DNA from: JAVKSL01 sp050744085
Lineage (GTDB): Bacteria; Actinomycetota; Acidimicrobiia; Acidimicrobiales; JAJPHD01
Direction: 5' to 3'
Length of the DNA: 64,000 nt
Assembly (NCBI GenBank): GCA_050744085.1
Contig: JBOGGU010000073.1
Coordinates: 25,841 to 89,840, forward strand
Position numbers and translations under genes: made by a program. The notes below the pieces were generated by a model. That model did not search any database. It saw only the letters and a program-made list of their open reading frames with translations, and was not told the origin of the DNA. Shown here in pieces: positions 23,259 through 31,726 of the stretch (the first letter of the stretch is position 1; each line of letters opens with the position of its first letter).

Positions 23259-25038
23259 AGGCTCCCACGCCCACCCGATGCCGGCGCTGCCGGAGTCGGT
23301 GGACATCTACGACACCACGCTGCGCGACGGCAGCCAGCAGGAGGGGCTGTCGCTGACTGTGGACGACAAGCTGGCAGTGGCCCGCCAGCTCGACCACTTG
23401 GGGGTCGCCTACATCGAGGGGGGATGGCCAGGGGCGAACCCCAAGGACGACGAGTTCTTCCGGCGGGCGCCCGGCGAGCTGTCGCTGTCCAGCGCCACGC
23501 TGGTCGCCTTCGGCTCGACGCGCCGGCCCGGGGGGGATGCGGCGTCCGACCCCACCCTGCGCCATCTCGTCGCTGCCGGGACGGGCGCGGTGTGCATCGT
23601 CGCCAAGGCCTGGGACTTCCATGTAGCCGAAGCCCTGCGCACGACCCTGGAGGAGGCAGTGGCGATGGCCAGGGAGTCGGTGGCCTGGCTGGCGGCCGCG
23701 GGCAAGCGGGTGTTCTTCGACGCCGAGCACTTCTTCGACGGGTATCGCTCGGATTCAGCCTTTGCCCTGCGCGTGCTGGACGCAGCCGCCGAGGCTGGGG
23801 CCGAGGCCCTGGTGCTGTGCGACACCAACGGGGGTAGCCTGCCGGACTACGTGGAGGAGGTGGTCTCTGCGGTGCGCACCCGGTTCGGGGGTGTGGGCCT
23901 GGGGCTCCACTTCCACAACGACAGCGGCTGCGCGGTGGCCAACACCCTGGCCGGGGTCCGGGCGGGCGCCACCCAGGTGCAGGGATGCGTGAACGGCTAC
24001 GGCGAGCGAGCGGGCAACGCGGACCTGGCCGCGGCCATCCCGAACCTGTCGCTCAAGATGGGTGTACGCACGATCCCACCCGAGCGCCTGGAGCGCCTCA
24101 CCCCGGTGGCTCGGCACTTGGCCGAGCTCGTGAACGTCGCCCCCGACCCAGCCCAACCCTACGTGGGCGCCTCGGCGTTCGCCCACAAGGCCGGCCTTCA
24201 CACCAGCGCCATCGCCCGTTCCCCCTCCGCGTACGAGCACGTGCAGCCCGACTCGGTGGGCAACGGTGCGCGTTTCGTGGTGAGCGAGCTGTCGGGTCGC
24301 TCCACGCTGGCGCTGAAGGCAGCCGAGCTGGGCCTCGCGCTGGACGGCCTGGCGCTGTCAGAGGTGCTGGAGCACCTGAAGGCGCTGGAGCACCGCGGCT
24401 ATCACTTCGAGGTGGCCGACGGGTCGTTGGAGCTGTTGATGCGCTCGGCGACCGGTTGGCGCCAGGAGCTGTGGCGCCTGGAGTCCTGGAGGGTGATCGT
24501 CGAGCACAGGCCTTCGGGACCGGTTGGCGAGGGCGCTGGGATCCGGGGCGACGCCGGATTCGCATCGGGCCCGGGGCCTGGGGTCGTGGTGAGCACCGAG
24601 GCGACTGTAAAGGTGCACGTAGGGGGCAAGCGGGTGGTGGCCACCGCCGAGGGCAACGGCCCGGTGAACGCGCTCGACGCAGCGCTGCGCGCAGCCATCG
24701 GGCCGCACTTCGCCGAGCTCTCCCGCCTGCACCTCACCGACTACCGGGTCCGGGTGCTGGACAGCTCCGTGGGTACGCGGGCTGTGACCAGGGTCCTGTT
24801 GGATACCACGGACGGGGAGAGGTCGTGGTCGACAATAGGCGTGTCCGACAACGTCATCCAGGCTTCCTGGCAGGCCCTGGAGGACTCGGTGGCCTATGGG
24901 CTGCTCGCCCTGGCAGCTGCTGGCGCCGCGGCAGCCCCGGCTGCCGCGGGCGCCCCGACCGCTGTTGACGGCCCGGCCGGCGGCCAGGGCAGCGACCGTG
25001 GCGGGGACGGGTCCGCCGGTGGGACACTGGAGCCGTGA
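23248..25038 (+). CDS. cimA: Citramalate synthase
   Basis: 596 residues. It condenses acetyl-CoA and pyruvate to (R)-citramalate, a threonine-independent route to isoleucine. The HMGL-like barrel shows YDTTLRDGSQQEG, GGWPGANPKD (a CimA hallmark), HFHNDSGCAVAN and GYGERAGNAD. The C-terminal LeuA dimer regulatory domain gives isoleucine feedback in relatives. The last 45 residues are an Ala/Gly tail. Grouping with ilvE and leuB supports the assignment over 2-isopropylmalate synthase. Confidence 0.92.
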   Translation: MPLRGSHAHPMPALPESVDIYDTTLRDGSQQEGLSLTVDDKLAVARQLDHLGVAYIEGGWPGANPKDDEFFRRAPGELSLSSATLVAFGSTRRPGGDAASDPTLRHLVAAGTGAVCIVAKAWDFHVAEALRTTLEEAVAMARESVAWLAAAGKRVFFDAEHFFDGYRSDSAFALRVLDAAAEAGAEALVLCDTNGGSLPDYVEEVVSAVRTRFGGVGLGLHFHNDSGCAVANTLAGVRAGATQVQGCVNGYGERAGNADLAAAIPNLSLKMGVRTIPPERLERLTPVARHLAELVNVAPDPAQPYVGASAFAHKAGLHTSAIARSPSAYEHVQPDSVGNGARFVVSELSGRSTLALKAAELGLALDGLALSEVLEHLKALEHRGYHFEVADGSLELLMRSATGWRQELWRLESWRVIVEHRPSGPVGEGAGIRGDAGFASGPGPGVVVSTEATVKVHVGGKRVVATAEGNGPVNALDAALRAAIGPHFAELSRLHLTDYRVRVLDSSVGTRAVTRVLLDTTDGERSWSTIGVSDNVIQASWQALEDSVAYGLLALAAAGAAAAPAAAGAPTAVDGPAGGQGSDRGGDGSAGGTLEP

Positions 25039-25559
25039 CCCAGCCCAACTATTCGCCCCTCGCCGCCGCCGACCGGGTGCGCCCGGTGGGCAAGCTGCCC
25101 ACTCCTGCTGCGTGGTGGGCCGAGCGCCCAGGTGACCCCAAAGGCCCGATGAAGGTTGGCCCGAGTGGTGCGCGCTTCGGGATGACCGGGCCCGACCAGG
25201 GCTATGGCCTGCACCTGGCCGAGCGCTTTCAGGCCCGCCTGGTCCTGGCGCCCGGCGAGACAGCCGCCGACGCCACTGCGGGCTGTCTCGGGGTCGCCCT
25301 GTGCCGGGCCTCAGCCTTCGACCGGGCGCCGGTCATCTTCGACCTGGAGATGGCTTTCACGTTGTGGGGATTCCTGGGCGAACCGCCGGCCGACCTGGTG
25401 GCGTGGCGTCGTTCCCTCTTCTCCGCTGCGGCCCACGACTACTGGGCCCAGCGTGAGATAGCCGCACGGGTCCTCCCCGAGACCCTCCGCCTCACCCCGG
25501 CCCAGGTCCGCAGCCGCCTGAGCGACTGGCGCAGCCTGATCGACACCTCGAAGCGCTGA
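25035..25559 (+). CDS. Conserved hypothetical protein
   Basis: 174 residues; no catalytic motif recognised. The sequence is Trp- and Ala-rich, mostly alpha-helical in character, with LPTPAAWWAERPGDPKGP at the N-terminus and SRLSDWRSLIDTSKR at the C-terminus, and has no signal or membrane segment. The GTG start overlaps the cimA stop by 4 bases, so it is co-translated with the branched-chain operon and may be an accessory protein. A large palindrome follows its stop. Confidence 0.7.
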   Translation: MTQPNYSPLAAADRVRPVGKLPTPAAWWAERPGDPKGPMKVGPSGARFGMTGPDQGYGLHLAERFQARLVLAPGETAADATAGCLGVALCRASAFDRAPVIFDLEMAFTLWGFLGEPPADLVAWRRSLFSAAAHDYWAQREIAARVLPETLRLTPAQVRSRLSDWRSLIDTSKR

Positions 25560-25575
25560 CGCGGTCGGTGTCAGC

Positions 25576-25628
25576 GCGAACTGTGTCAAGTTTGTATGCC
25601 ATAGGGATACAAGCTTGACACAGTTCGC
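25576..25628. repeat. Palindrome A: 22-bp inverted repeat, likely bidirectional terminator
   Basis: Arms 25576-25597 and 25607-25628 match at 21 of 22 positions (the exception is a G-T pair) around a 9-base loop. The arms begin GCGAACTGTGTCAAG. There is no T-run. The outer AACTG/CAGTT ends and the overall shape resemble palindromes B and C further on. Confidence 0.75.
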
Positions 25629-25661
25629 TGTTCGCGGGCGCCCGACGACGGCGCAGGGGCT

Positions 25662-26057
25662 GTGAGCGGGGCCGGGACATGGAGGGGGCGAGCGCCATGG
25701 GTGGTGGCGATCGCATTCAGCGTCAGCTGCGTTGTCCACCTGGCTCACCCTGTGTCGTTCACCCCGATCGTGCCGGGCTTCTTGCCGGCCAAGACGGCCA
25801 TCGTCTACGTGAGCGGGGTGGCCGAGCTGATCTGTGCGGTGGGACTGTGGCGCCGGGACCGCTGGGCGGGGATCGCTGCCGCGGTGCTCCTCGTCGTCAT
25901 CTGGCCGGCGAACCTGCAGATGGCCCTGAACGCCCAGGCTGGAAACGTGCTGGCCCACCAAGTCGAGGACTGGGTCCGCTTGCCCCTGCAGATCCCGCTC
26001 ATCTGGTGCGCGTTGCAGACCCGGCGCGTACCCAAAGCTGAGCCAGTGGCCCCCTAA
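25662..26057 (+). CDS. DoxX-like membrane protein
   Basis: 131 residues with four membrane helices (VVAIAFSVSCVVHLAHP, TAIVYVSGVAELICAVGLW, GIAAAVLLVVIWPANLQMAL, WVRLPLQIPLIWCALQT). This is the DoxX/SURF4-like pattern, with the conserved G-x-x-E-L-x-x-h-x-G in helix 2. The role in this family is mostly unknown; some members act in thiol or respiratory chemistry. GTG start; it ends 25 bases before the glycosyltransferase. Confidence 0.75.
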   Translation: MSGAGTWRGRAPWVVAIAFSVSCVVHLAHPVSFTPIVPGFLPAKTAIVYVSGVAELICAVGLWRRDRWAGIAAAVLLVVIWPANLQMALNAQAGNVLAHQVEDWVRLPLQIPLIWCALQTRRVPKAEPVAP

Positions 26058-26082
26058 AGGCACCATCGCCTACTGTGTGGCC

Positions 26083-27252
26083 GTGCGCGTGGCCCAGGTA
26101 TCCCCATATAGCCTGACCATCCCGGGCGGGGTGCAGTGCCAGGTGCTCGGGCTTGCCCGCGCCCTGCGCCGGCGCGGCGTGGAGGCCAGTGTCCTGGGGC
26201 CGTGCGACGGGCCCGCCCCAGAGGAGGGTGTCATCCCGCTGGGCCTGTCGATACCTTTCGCGGCGAACGGCTCCGTGGCGCCAGTTGCTCCAGACCCGGC
26301 GTGCTTCCGGCGGACGGTGAGGGCCCTGGCCGAGGGTGGCTTCGACCTGGTCCATGTGCACGAGCCATTGGTGCCCGGGCCCAGCCTGACTGCCTTGCTG
26401 ACCACGGAGCTCCCGGTGGTGGGGACCTTTCACCGCTTCGGCAACAGCGCCGCCTATCGGGCCCTGGCGCCCCTGGTGCGCTGGGTCGCCAACGGCCTCG
26501 ACCTTCGTTGCGCCGTGTCGCCCGACGCCCGAGCTACCGCGCAGGCGGCCCTGGGAGGGGAGTACACGCTCGTCCCCAACGGCGTAGAGATCGAGCACTT
26601 CGCCAGCGCCCCACCGTGGCCGACCACGGGCCCGACGATCCTCTTCGTCGGCCGTCACGAGGCGCGCAAAGGCCTGGCCACCTTGCTGACCGCATTCGAG
26701 CTGCTCGGTCCAGGCGTGTCGTTGTGGGTAGCGGGTGTTGGACCGGAGACCGCCGAGCTCCAGCGTCGAAGCTTCCGCAACCCGCGCATCGAGTGGCTCG
26801 GCCGCATTGGCGACAGAGAGAAGGCGGCCCGCCTGCGCGCTGCGGACGTCTACGCCGTACCCTCGGAGCACGGCGAGTCCTTTGGGGTGGTCCTGTTGGA
26901 GGCAATGGCTGCTGGGACCCCGATAGTCGCCAGCGACCTCAGGGCGTACCGGTTGGTGGCCAGGGCAGGGGTCGATGCCCTCCTGGTGGCGCCGGGGGAC
27001 GCCATTGCCCTCGCCGAGGGCCTCGCCCGGGTGCTATCCAACCAGATGCTTGCAGACAAGCTGGCGGGAGCCGCCCGCGTGCGTGCAGCCGAGTTCTCGA
27101 CCGACCGGATGGCCGCTCACTACACCGATCTTTACTCCCAGGTGTTGGCCTCCGGCGCCGGCGGACCGCCACATCTGAGCCGCCTGAGGCCCGCCAGCCT
27201 GCTCCGGAGGGTTCGGTATGCCGCCACCCGCCTGCCCAGGGGTGGCCCGTGA
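26083..27252 (+). CDS. GT4 glycosyltransferase, PimA-like
   Basis: 389 residues. The N-terminal Rossmann domain starts VRVAQVSPYSLTIPGGVQ, very like PimA, the GDP-mannose-dependent phosphatidyl-myo-inositol mannosyltransferase. The C-terminal domain has FVGRHEARKGLATLL and the E-x7-E donor motif in EHGESFGVVLLEAMAAG. The start at 26083 lies 7 bases after TACTGT (26071-26076). Its position upstream of pdxS-pdxT-yebC echoes the mycobacterial pimA region. The acceptor is not proven by sequence. Confidence 0.85.
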   Translation: MRVAQVSPYSLTIPGGVQCQVLGLARALRRRGVEASVLGPCDGPAPEEGVIPLGLSIPFAANGSVAPVAPDPACFRRTVRALAEGGFDLVHVHEPLVPGPSLTALLTTELPVVGTFHRFGNSAAYRALAPLVRWVANGLDLRCAVSPDARATAQAALGGEYTLVPNGVEIEHFASAPPWPTTGPTILFVGRHEARKGLATLLTAFELLGPGVSLWVAGVGPETAELQRRSFRNPRIEWLGRIGDREKAARLRAADVYAVPSEHGESFGVVLLEAMAAGTPIVASDLRAYRLVARAGVDALLVAPGDAIALAEGLARVLSNQMLADKLAGAARVRAAEFSTDRMAAHYTDLYSQVLASGAGGPPHLSRLRPASLLRRVRYAATRLPRGGP

Positions 27253-28073
27253 CCACCCGGGCGCCGGCTGCGCGAGCGGGAGCAGCCGAGGCCCGCCGGG
27301 AGCAGGCGAGGGCCCAGGCCCGCCGGGGGGAGCAGCTGCGGGCCGAGGCGGTCCGCCGGGGCCAGCAACGTGCCAACCACATGCGAGCGGTCCTGCTGGC
27401 CGCTGGCCCAGCGGTCGCGGCCGGCATCGTCGCGTTCGTCGCGACCTGGGCCGGCTCGTTCCTGGCGTTGGCCGCGGTGGTCGGCGCCTATGTCGCGGCC
27501 CAATTGGGGTTCCTTCTCTGGGCGCTGGCGCCCTGGCTCGTCACCACGCTGGTGCGCGCAGCTCGGCCCGGGCCTTTGGACCAGCCTCGGACCGACAACC
27601 TGCTCGAAGGACTCTGTGCCAGCGCAGGGGTCCTCAAGCCCCAGCTCTGGCTCCTCGGTAGCGAGGAGCCCAACATGCTCCTGGCAGTCACCCACCCTCG
27701 CAGCGCCCGGCTGGTAGTGACGACCGGACTGCTGAGTCGCCTCAGCCGGGTCGAGCTGGAGGGGGTCCTTGCCCGCGAGGTCGCGAAGCTGCGCTCGGGC
27801 GCCGCCGTGCCCGCCACTGTCGCCGTGGCCGCCGGGTGGCCCATAGTCGTCCCAAGGCTCGCGAGGGCCAGGCTTGCCGCTTCCAGCCAGGCCAGCGCCG
27901 ACCTGGCCGCAGTGTCACTCACCTGCTACCCGCCCGGCCTGGCAGCGGCGCTGGAGCGTCTCGCCGACTCGCTCCCGGTGGGTGGGCTGCCAGCAAGGCT
28001 CACCGAGGCCCTGTGGCTGGCATCGCCCAGCGCACCAGCAGTCCTCAGGGTCGCTGCGCTACGCCAGATGTGA
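27249..28073 (+). CDS. M48-like membrane protein with dead protease motif
   Basis: 274 residues. A basic Arg/Ala-rich coiled N-terminus (residues 1-45) precedes two membrane helices (about 47-105) and an M48/HtpX-like domain. The zinc motif H-E-x-x-H is replaced by R176-E177-V178-A179-K180 (VLAREVAKLRSG) in an otherwise recognisable context (LLSRLSRVELEGVLA). The downstream E-x-x-x-D motif reads QASADLAAV, so the third ligand Glu is also lost. It should not be a zinc protease. The GTG overlaps the glycosyltransferase stop by 4 bases, suggesting it works with that enzyme. Confidence 0.75.
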   Translation: MTTRAPAARAGAAEARREQARAQARRGEQLRAEAVRRGQQRANHMRAVLLAAGPAVAAGIVAFVATWAGSFLALAAVVGAYVAAQLGFLLWALAPWLVTTLVRAARPGPLDQPRTDNLLEGLCASAGVLKPQLWLLGSEEPNMLLAVTHPRSARLVVTTGLLSRLSRVELEGVLAREVAKLRSGAAVPATVAVAAGWPIVVPRLARARLAASSQASADLAAVSLTCYPPGLAAALERLADSLPVGGLPARLTEALWLASPSAPAVLRVAALRQM

Positions 28074-28173
28074 GCGCTGCCGGGGCGGTGGGGGGTTGGT
28101 GGGCACGGAGGTGAGGGCAACGGCGGGATATTTCGCTTGCCTTGGAACGGCCTCCGACCGGTAGTGTGGGGGT

Positions 28174-29082
28174 GTGAGCGACCCGTCCCCCTCTCCTTCT
28201 CCTTCCCGGACCGCAGCGACCCCGCGAGTCAAGCGGGGGCTCGCAGAGATGCTGAGGGGTGGCGTGATCATGGACGTGGTGACCGCCGAGCAGGCCGCCA
28301 TCGCCGAGGAGGCCGGGGCCGTAGCCGTGATGGCGCTGGAACGGGTGCCCGCCGACATCCGTGCGCAGGGTGGCGTGGCCCGCATGAGCGACCCTGCGCT
28401 GGTCGAGGCGATCCGGGAGGCGGTCACGATCCCGGTGATGGCCAAGGCGCGCATAGGCCACTTTGCGGAGGCCCAGGTGCTCGAAGCCTTGGGGGTCGAC
28501 TACATCGACGAGAGCGAGGTGCTCACCCCTGCCGACCACGCCCACCACATCGACAAGTGGGGCTTCTCGGTGCCGTTCGTGTGTGGCGCCAACAACCTCG
28601 GCGAGGCGCTGCGGCGCATCTCGGAGGGTGCGGCGATGGTCCGGTCCAAAGGCGAGGCAGGCACCGGCGACGTGAGCCAGGCCGTGACGCATCTTCGCTC
28701 GATCCTTGGTGACATCCGCCGCATCGAGGTGGCAGACTCGGCCGAGATCTACGGCTGGGCGAAGGCGCTGGGCGCTTCGGTCGGCTTGGTCACCGAGGTT
28801 GCCGAGACCGGGCGGTTGCCTGTGCCGCTGTTCTGCGCCGGGGGGATTGCGACCCCGGCGGATGCGGCGCTGGTCATGCAGCTGGGCGCGGAGGCGTGCT
28901 TCGTGGGGTCGGGGATCTTCAAGAGCGCCGAGCCTGCTCGCCGTGCCAGGGCGATCGTCGAGGCCACCACCCACTTCCGAGACGCCCAGATCGTGGCCAA
29001 GGTGAGCCGCAACCTGGGCGAGACGATGGCCGGCACGCCCGGTGACCGAGTCGAGCTCAAGCTGGCCGACAGGGGCTGGTAA
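28174..29082 (+). CDS. pdxS: Pyridoxal 5'-phosphate synthase, synthase subunit
   Basis: 302 residues, typical of PdxS/SNZ. It makes PLP from ribose 5-phosphate, glyceraldehyde 3-phosphate and PdxT-supplied ammonia. Characteristic stretches: GGVIMDVVTAEQAAIAEEAG, MAKARIGHFAEAQ, DESEVLTPAD, GEAGTGDV and FCAGGIATPADAA. The first 15 residues are a Ser/Pro extension. The GTG start is 6 bases after TAGTGT (28162-28167). pdxT follows 5 bases later. Confidence 0.96.
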   Translation: MSDPSPSPSPSRTAATPRVKRGLAEMLRGGVIMDVVTAEQAAIAEEAGAVAVMALERVPADIRAQGGVARMSDPALVEAIREAVTIPVMAKARIGHFAEAQVLEALGVDYIDESEVLTPADHAHHIDKWGFSVPFVCGANNLGEALRRISEGAAMVRSKGEAGTGDVSQAVTHLRSILGDIRRIEVADSAEIYGWAKALGASVGLVTEVAETGRLPVPLFCAGGIATPADAALVMQLGAEACFVGSGIFKSAEPARRARAIVEATTHFRDAQIVAKVSRNLGETMAGTPGDRVELKLADRGW

Positions 29083-29087
29083 CGCCT

Positions 29088-29684
29088 GTGAAGGTGGGCA
29101 TACTGGCCCTGCAAGGGGATTTTTCAGAACATGCCCAGCTGCTCGGAGACCTCGGTGCCCACCCCATCCTGGTTCGCCGGCCGTCCCACCTCGGTGGCCT
29201 GGACGCCATCGTGTGCCCGGGTGGCGAGTCGACGACGATGTCGATGCTGCTGGAGTCGTCCGGCCTTGGCGATGCCTTGGCGTGCCTGCTTGCCGACGGC
29301 CTACCGGCCTTGGGGACCTGTGCTGGGATGATCCTGCTCGGGTCCGAGGTGGTCGGCGGACGGCCCGGCCAGCGCTGCTTCGGCGCCATCGACATCTCGG
29401 TGCGACGCAACGCATTCGGCACCCAGGCGGACTCCTTCGAGTGCGACCTGTCGGTGGCCGGGGTCGAGGGGGGCCCGGTGAGGGCCCTATTCATCAGGGC
29501 GCCCGTCGTGTGCCGGGTTGGGCCGGGGGTGGAGGTCCTGGCCAGCGTGGAGGGCGGCTCGGCCCAGGGGCCGGTGGTGTGCCGCCAGGGCCCGGTGATG
29601 GTTGCCGCTTTCCATCCCGAGTGCTCGGGAGACCCTCGCCTCCACGAGCTGTTCCTGGCGAATGTCGCCCGCGGGGTGGGCTGA
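29088..29684 (+). CDS. pdxT: Pyridoxal 5'-phosphate synthase, glutaminase subunit
   Basis: A 198-residue class-I-like glutaminase that feeds ammonia to PdxS. It has ILALQGDFSEHAQ at the N-terminus, PGGESTTM, the nucleophile C78 in GTCAGMILL, and the His/Glu pair in AAFHPECSGD. The GTG start follows the pdxS stop by 5 bases. The yebC GTG begins 2 bases after its stop. Confidence 0.96.
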   Translation: MKVGILALQGDFSEHAQLLGDLGAHPILVRRPSHLGGLDAIVCPGGESTTMSMLLESSGLGDALACLLADGLPALGTCAGMILLGSEVVGGRPGQRCFGAIDISVRRNAFGTQADSFECDLSVAGVEGGPVRALFIRAPVVCRVGPGVEVLASVEGGSAQGPVVCRQGPVMVAAFHPECSGDPRLHELFLANVARGVG

Positions 29685-29686
29685 GG

Positions 29687-30553
29687 GTGTCCGGTCACTC
29701 CAAGTGGGCAACCACCAAGCACAAGAAGGCCGCCACCGACAAGGTGCGGTCCAAGCTGTTCGCCAAGCTGATCCGCCAAGTCGAGGTGGCAGCTCGCGAG
29801 GGCGGCTCCGACATGACAGCCAACGCCACCTTGCGCACCATGTTCGCCAAGGCGCGTGACGCCTCCGTCCCCTTGGACACGATCGAGCGTGCCGTCAAGC
29901 GCGGGACTGGTGAGTTGGAGGGGGTTCGCTACGAGGCGGTGTCTTACGAGGGCTACGCTCCGGGGGGCGTGGCGGTGATGGTCGAGTGCCTCACCGACAA
30001 CCGCAACCGCACCGGTGCCGAGGTCAGGATGATCTTCACGCGCAGCGGTGGCTCGATGGCCGAGCCCGGCGCCGTGTCGTGGCAGTTCGAGCGCAAGGGC
30101 GTCCTCCTGCTGCCCCGAGTGGTCCGGGGGGCCGGGCGGGCCGGGGGGGCCGGGGCTGCTGGAGGGGTCGAGCAGGCCGGGGGGGACGGGGCTGCCGGAG
30201 GGGTCGAGCAGGCCGGGGGGGACGGGGCGGCCGGGGCGGAGGACGAGGACGCCGTGACGCTGGCCGTGCTGGAGGCAGGGGCGGAGGACCTGGTTGACGA
30301 CGGCGAGTCCTGGAGGGTCACCTGCGCCCCGAGGGACTTGGCGCAGATACGCTCTGCGCTGGAGGGCGCCGGGTTGACAGTCGAGTCGGCCGAGCTGGCG
30401 ATGGTGCCCAGCACTGTGGTGACCCTTGGCTCGGAGGAGGAAGCTCGCAAGGTGCTGAGGGTGTTGGAAGCCCTGGAGGACCACGACGATGTCCAGAGCA
30501 TCTGGATGAACTTCGACATCCCCACCGAGATTGCCGAGCTGGTGGACGCCTGA
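29687..30553 (+). CDS. YebC/PmpR-family protein with Gly/Ala repeat insert
   Basis: 288 residues against about 245 in the family. The conserved start SGHSKWATTKHKKAATD and the three YebC domains are present. This family has been described as a transcription regulator and, more recently, as a factor that helps translation of proline stretches. Between FERKGVLLLPR (about residue 144) and EDAVTLAVLEAGAEDL (about 186) lies a 40-residue Gly/Ala/Glu insert coded by a 36-bp tandem repeat (30151-30222 plus a partial copy). The ruvC neighbour common in actinobacteria is absent. GTG start; it overlaps the peroxiredoxin gene by 1 base. Confidence 0.93.
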   Translation: MSGHSKWATTKHKKAATDKVRSKLFAKLIRQVEVAAREGGSDMTANATLRTMFAKARDASVPLDTIERAVKRGTGELEGVRYEAVSYEGYAPGGVAVMVECLTDNRNRTGAEVRMIFTRSGGSMAEPGAVSWQFERKGVLLLPRVVRGAGRAGGAGAAGGVEQAGGDGAAGGVEQAGGDGAAGAEDEDAVTLAVLEAGAEDLVDDGESWRVTCAPRDLAQIRSALEGAGLTVESAELAMVPSTVVTLGSEEEARKVLRVLEALEDHDDVQSIWMNFDIPTEIAELVDA

Positions 30554-31053
30554 TGGCGGCGGTCGCCGTGGGAGACACTGCTCCCGAGATCTCCCTGCCT
30601 GGGACGGGGGGTCAGGCCTACAGGCTGTCCCAGTGCAAGGGGCGCCCGGTGGTCCTGGTGTTCTACCCGGGGGACGACACAGCGGTGTGCACCCGCCAGC
30701 TGCGATCTTACTCCGCAGACCTCTCCCGCTTCGAGGACCTGAACGCCGTCATGTGGGCGATAAGCCCCCAGGGGGTCCAGAGCCACGAGAGCTTCGCCGC
30801 CGGCTCCGGGCTGACGATGCCCCTCCTTGCGGACCCCGACAGGGTGGCGGGGCGCGCATACGGGGTAGTGGGACCGGTCGGGTTCTACCGCCGGTCGGTC
30901 TTTGTGGTCGACGCGGAGGGGGTCATCCGCTACGCCCACCGGGGCTTCGTGGGACTCACCTTCCGGCCGAGCGAGGAGCTGCTGGCGGCGGTGCGAGGGG
31001 CCGGGGGCGGCGCAGGGGCAGGGGGCGGCGCTGGGGATCAGGCGACTACTTGA
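30553..31053 (+). CDS. Peroxiredoxin, AhpC/TSA-BCP type
   Basis: A 166-residue thiol peroxidase. The peroxidatic cysteine is C46 in PGDDTAVCTRQL; C28 (SQCKG) might resolve it, but the usual BCP resolving Cys five residues on is absent, as in 1-Cys or atypical members. The body is a thioredoxin fold (VLVFYPG, RRSVFVVDAEGVIRYAH). The C-terminal tail is Gly/Ala-rich. The ATG overlaps the yebC stop (TGATG). Confidence 0.9.
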   Translation: MAAVAVGDTAPEISLPGTGGQAYRLSQCKGRPVVLVFYPGDDTAVCTRQLRSYSADLSRFEDLNAVMWAISPQGVQSHESFAAGSGLTMPLLADPDRVAGRAYGVVGPVGFYRRSVFVVDAEGVIRYAHRGFVGLTFRPSEELLAAVRGAGGGAGAGGGAGDQATT

Positions 31054-31726
31054 GGATGTTCACCGCTCTGGCTGCCACAAGGGTGACAGTCAGGAGGGCG
31101 GCAGCGGACTCCAGGGTCATCAGTGTCTTTGCCGCACGAGTCAGCGGCATGGTGTCGGTCGGGCTAAAGGCGGTGGCGTTGGTGAACGCCACATACAGGT
31201 AGTCGACGAAGTTCGGGTTCCATGCCTTCGGCGCGGAGTCCGGTGTGACCATCTGCGGGAACAAGAAGTCCGGCTCACGATGGTCGATGCACATGCGGGC
31301 GCCCGGCCCTCCCCGGTCCAGCTCCCAGAACCACAGGCCGAACAGCAACACGTTGGTGAGGTAGATCTCCACGGCGGCCAGGATCAGCTGGTGGCCGCCG
31401 ATGTTGGAGCCGTTGATGATCGCTTGTACCAGCAGGGACAAAGAGATCAGGTTGGCCACCTCCGCCAGGCCGATGAGGGCCAGTGACATCCAGCGGGTCA
31501 CGGGTGGCTCGTCTCGGTGACGGAAGGGAGACACGACCAGCAGCGGGGCGGCCAGGGCTGCCTCGACCGCTGGCAGCACCCATCGAGGTCCCAGGAACAG
31601 TGGATCCGGCAGCGCAACGGTGAGCGCGACCGCGGCCGCGACCGCGAGGGTCGCCGGCCATCGGTGCTCCCTGCTGGCCACGACCCCCCACGCCGGGTCA
31701 AGGGCGCCGCTGGTCGATGGCGGCAT
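31046..31726 (-). CDS. Four-helix membrane protein with ion-channel-like pore segment
   Basis: 226 residues. Two helices at residues 20-60 are followed by another around 80-105 and 110-135. The C-terminal part (VDYLYVAFTNATAFSPTDTMPL, then a final helix to ARAVNIL) has the layout of a K+-channel pore loop plus M2, but the T-V-G-Y-G filter is replaced. Similar proteins with degenerate filters are widespread in actinobacteria; conductance is unproven. The ATG shares a base with the reductase stop (TAATG), and the 3' end overlaps the peroxiredoxin end by 8 bases. Confidence 0.7.
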   Translation of the reverse strand: MPPSTSGALDPAWGVVASREHRWPATLAVAAAVALTVALPDPLFLGPRWVLPAVEAALAAPLLVVSPFRHRDEPPVTRWMSLALIGLAEVANLISLSLLVQAIINGSNIGGHQLILAAVEIYLTNVLLFGLWFWELDRGGPGARMCIDHREPDFLFPQMVTPDSAPKAWNPNFVDYLYVAFTNATAFSPTDTMPLTRAAKTLMTLESAAALLTVTLVAARAVNILK

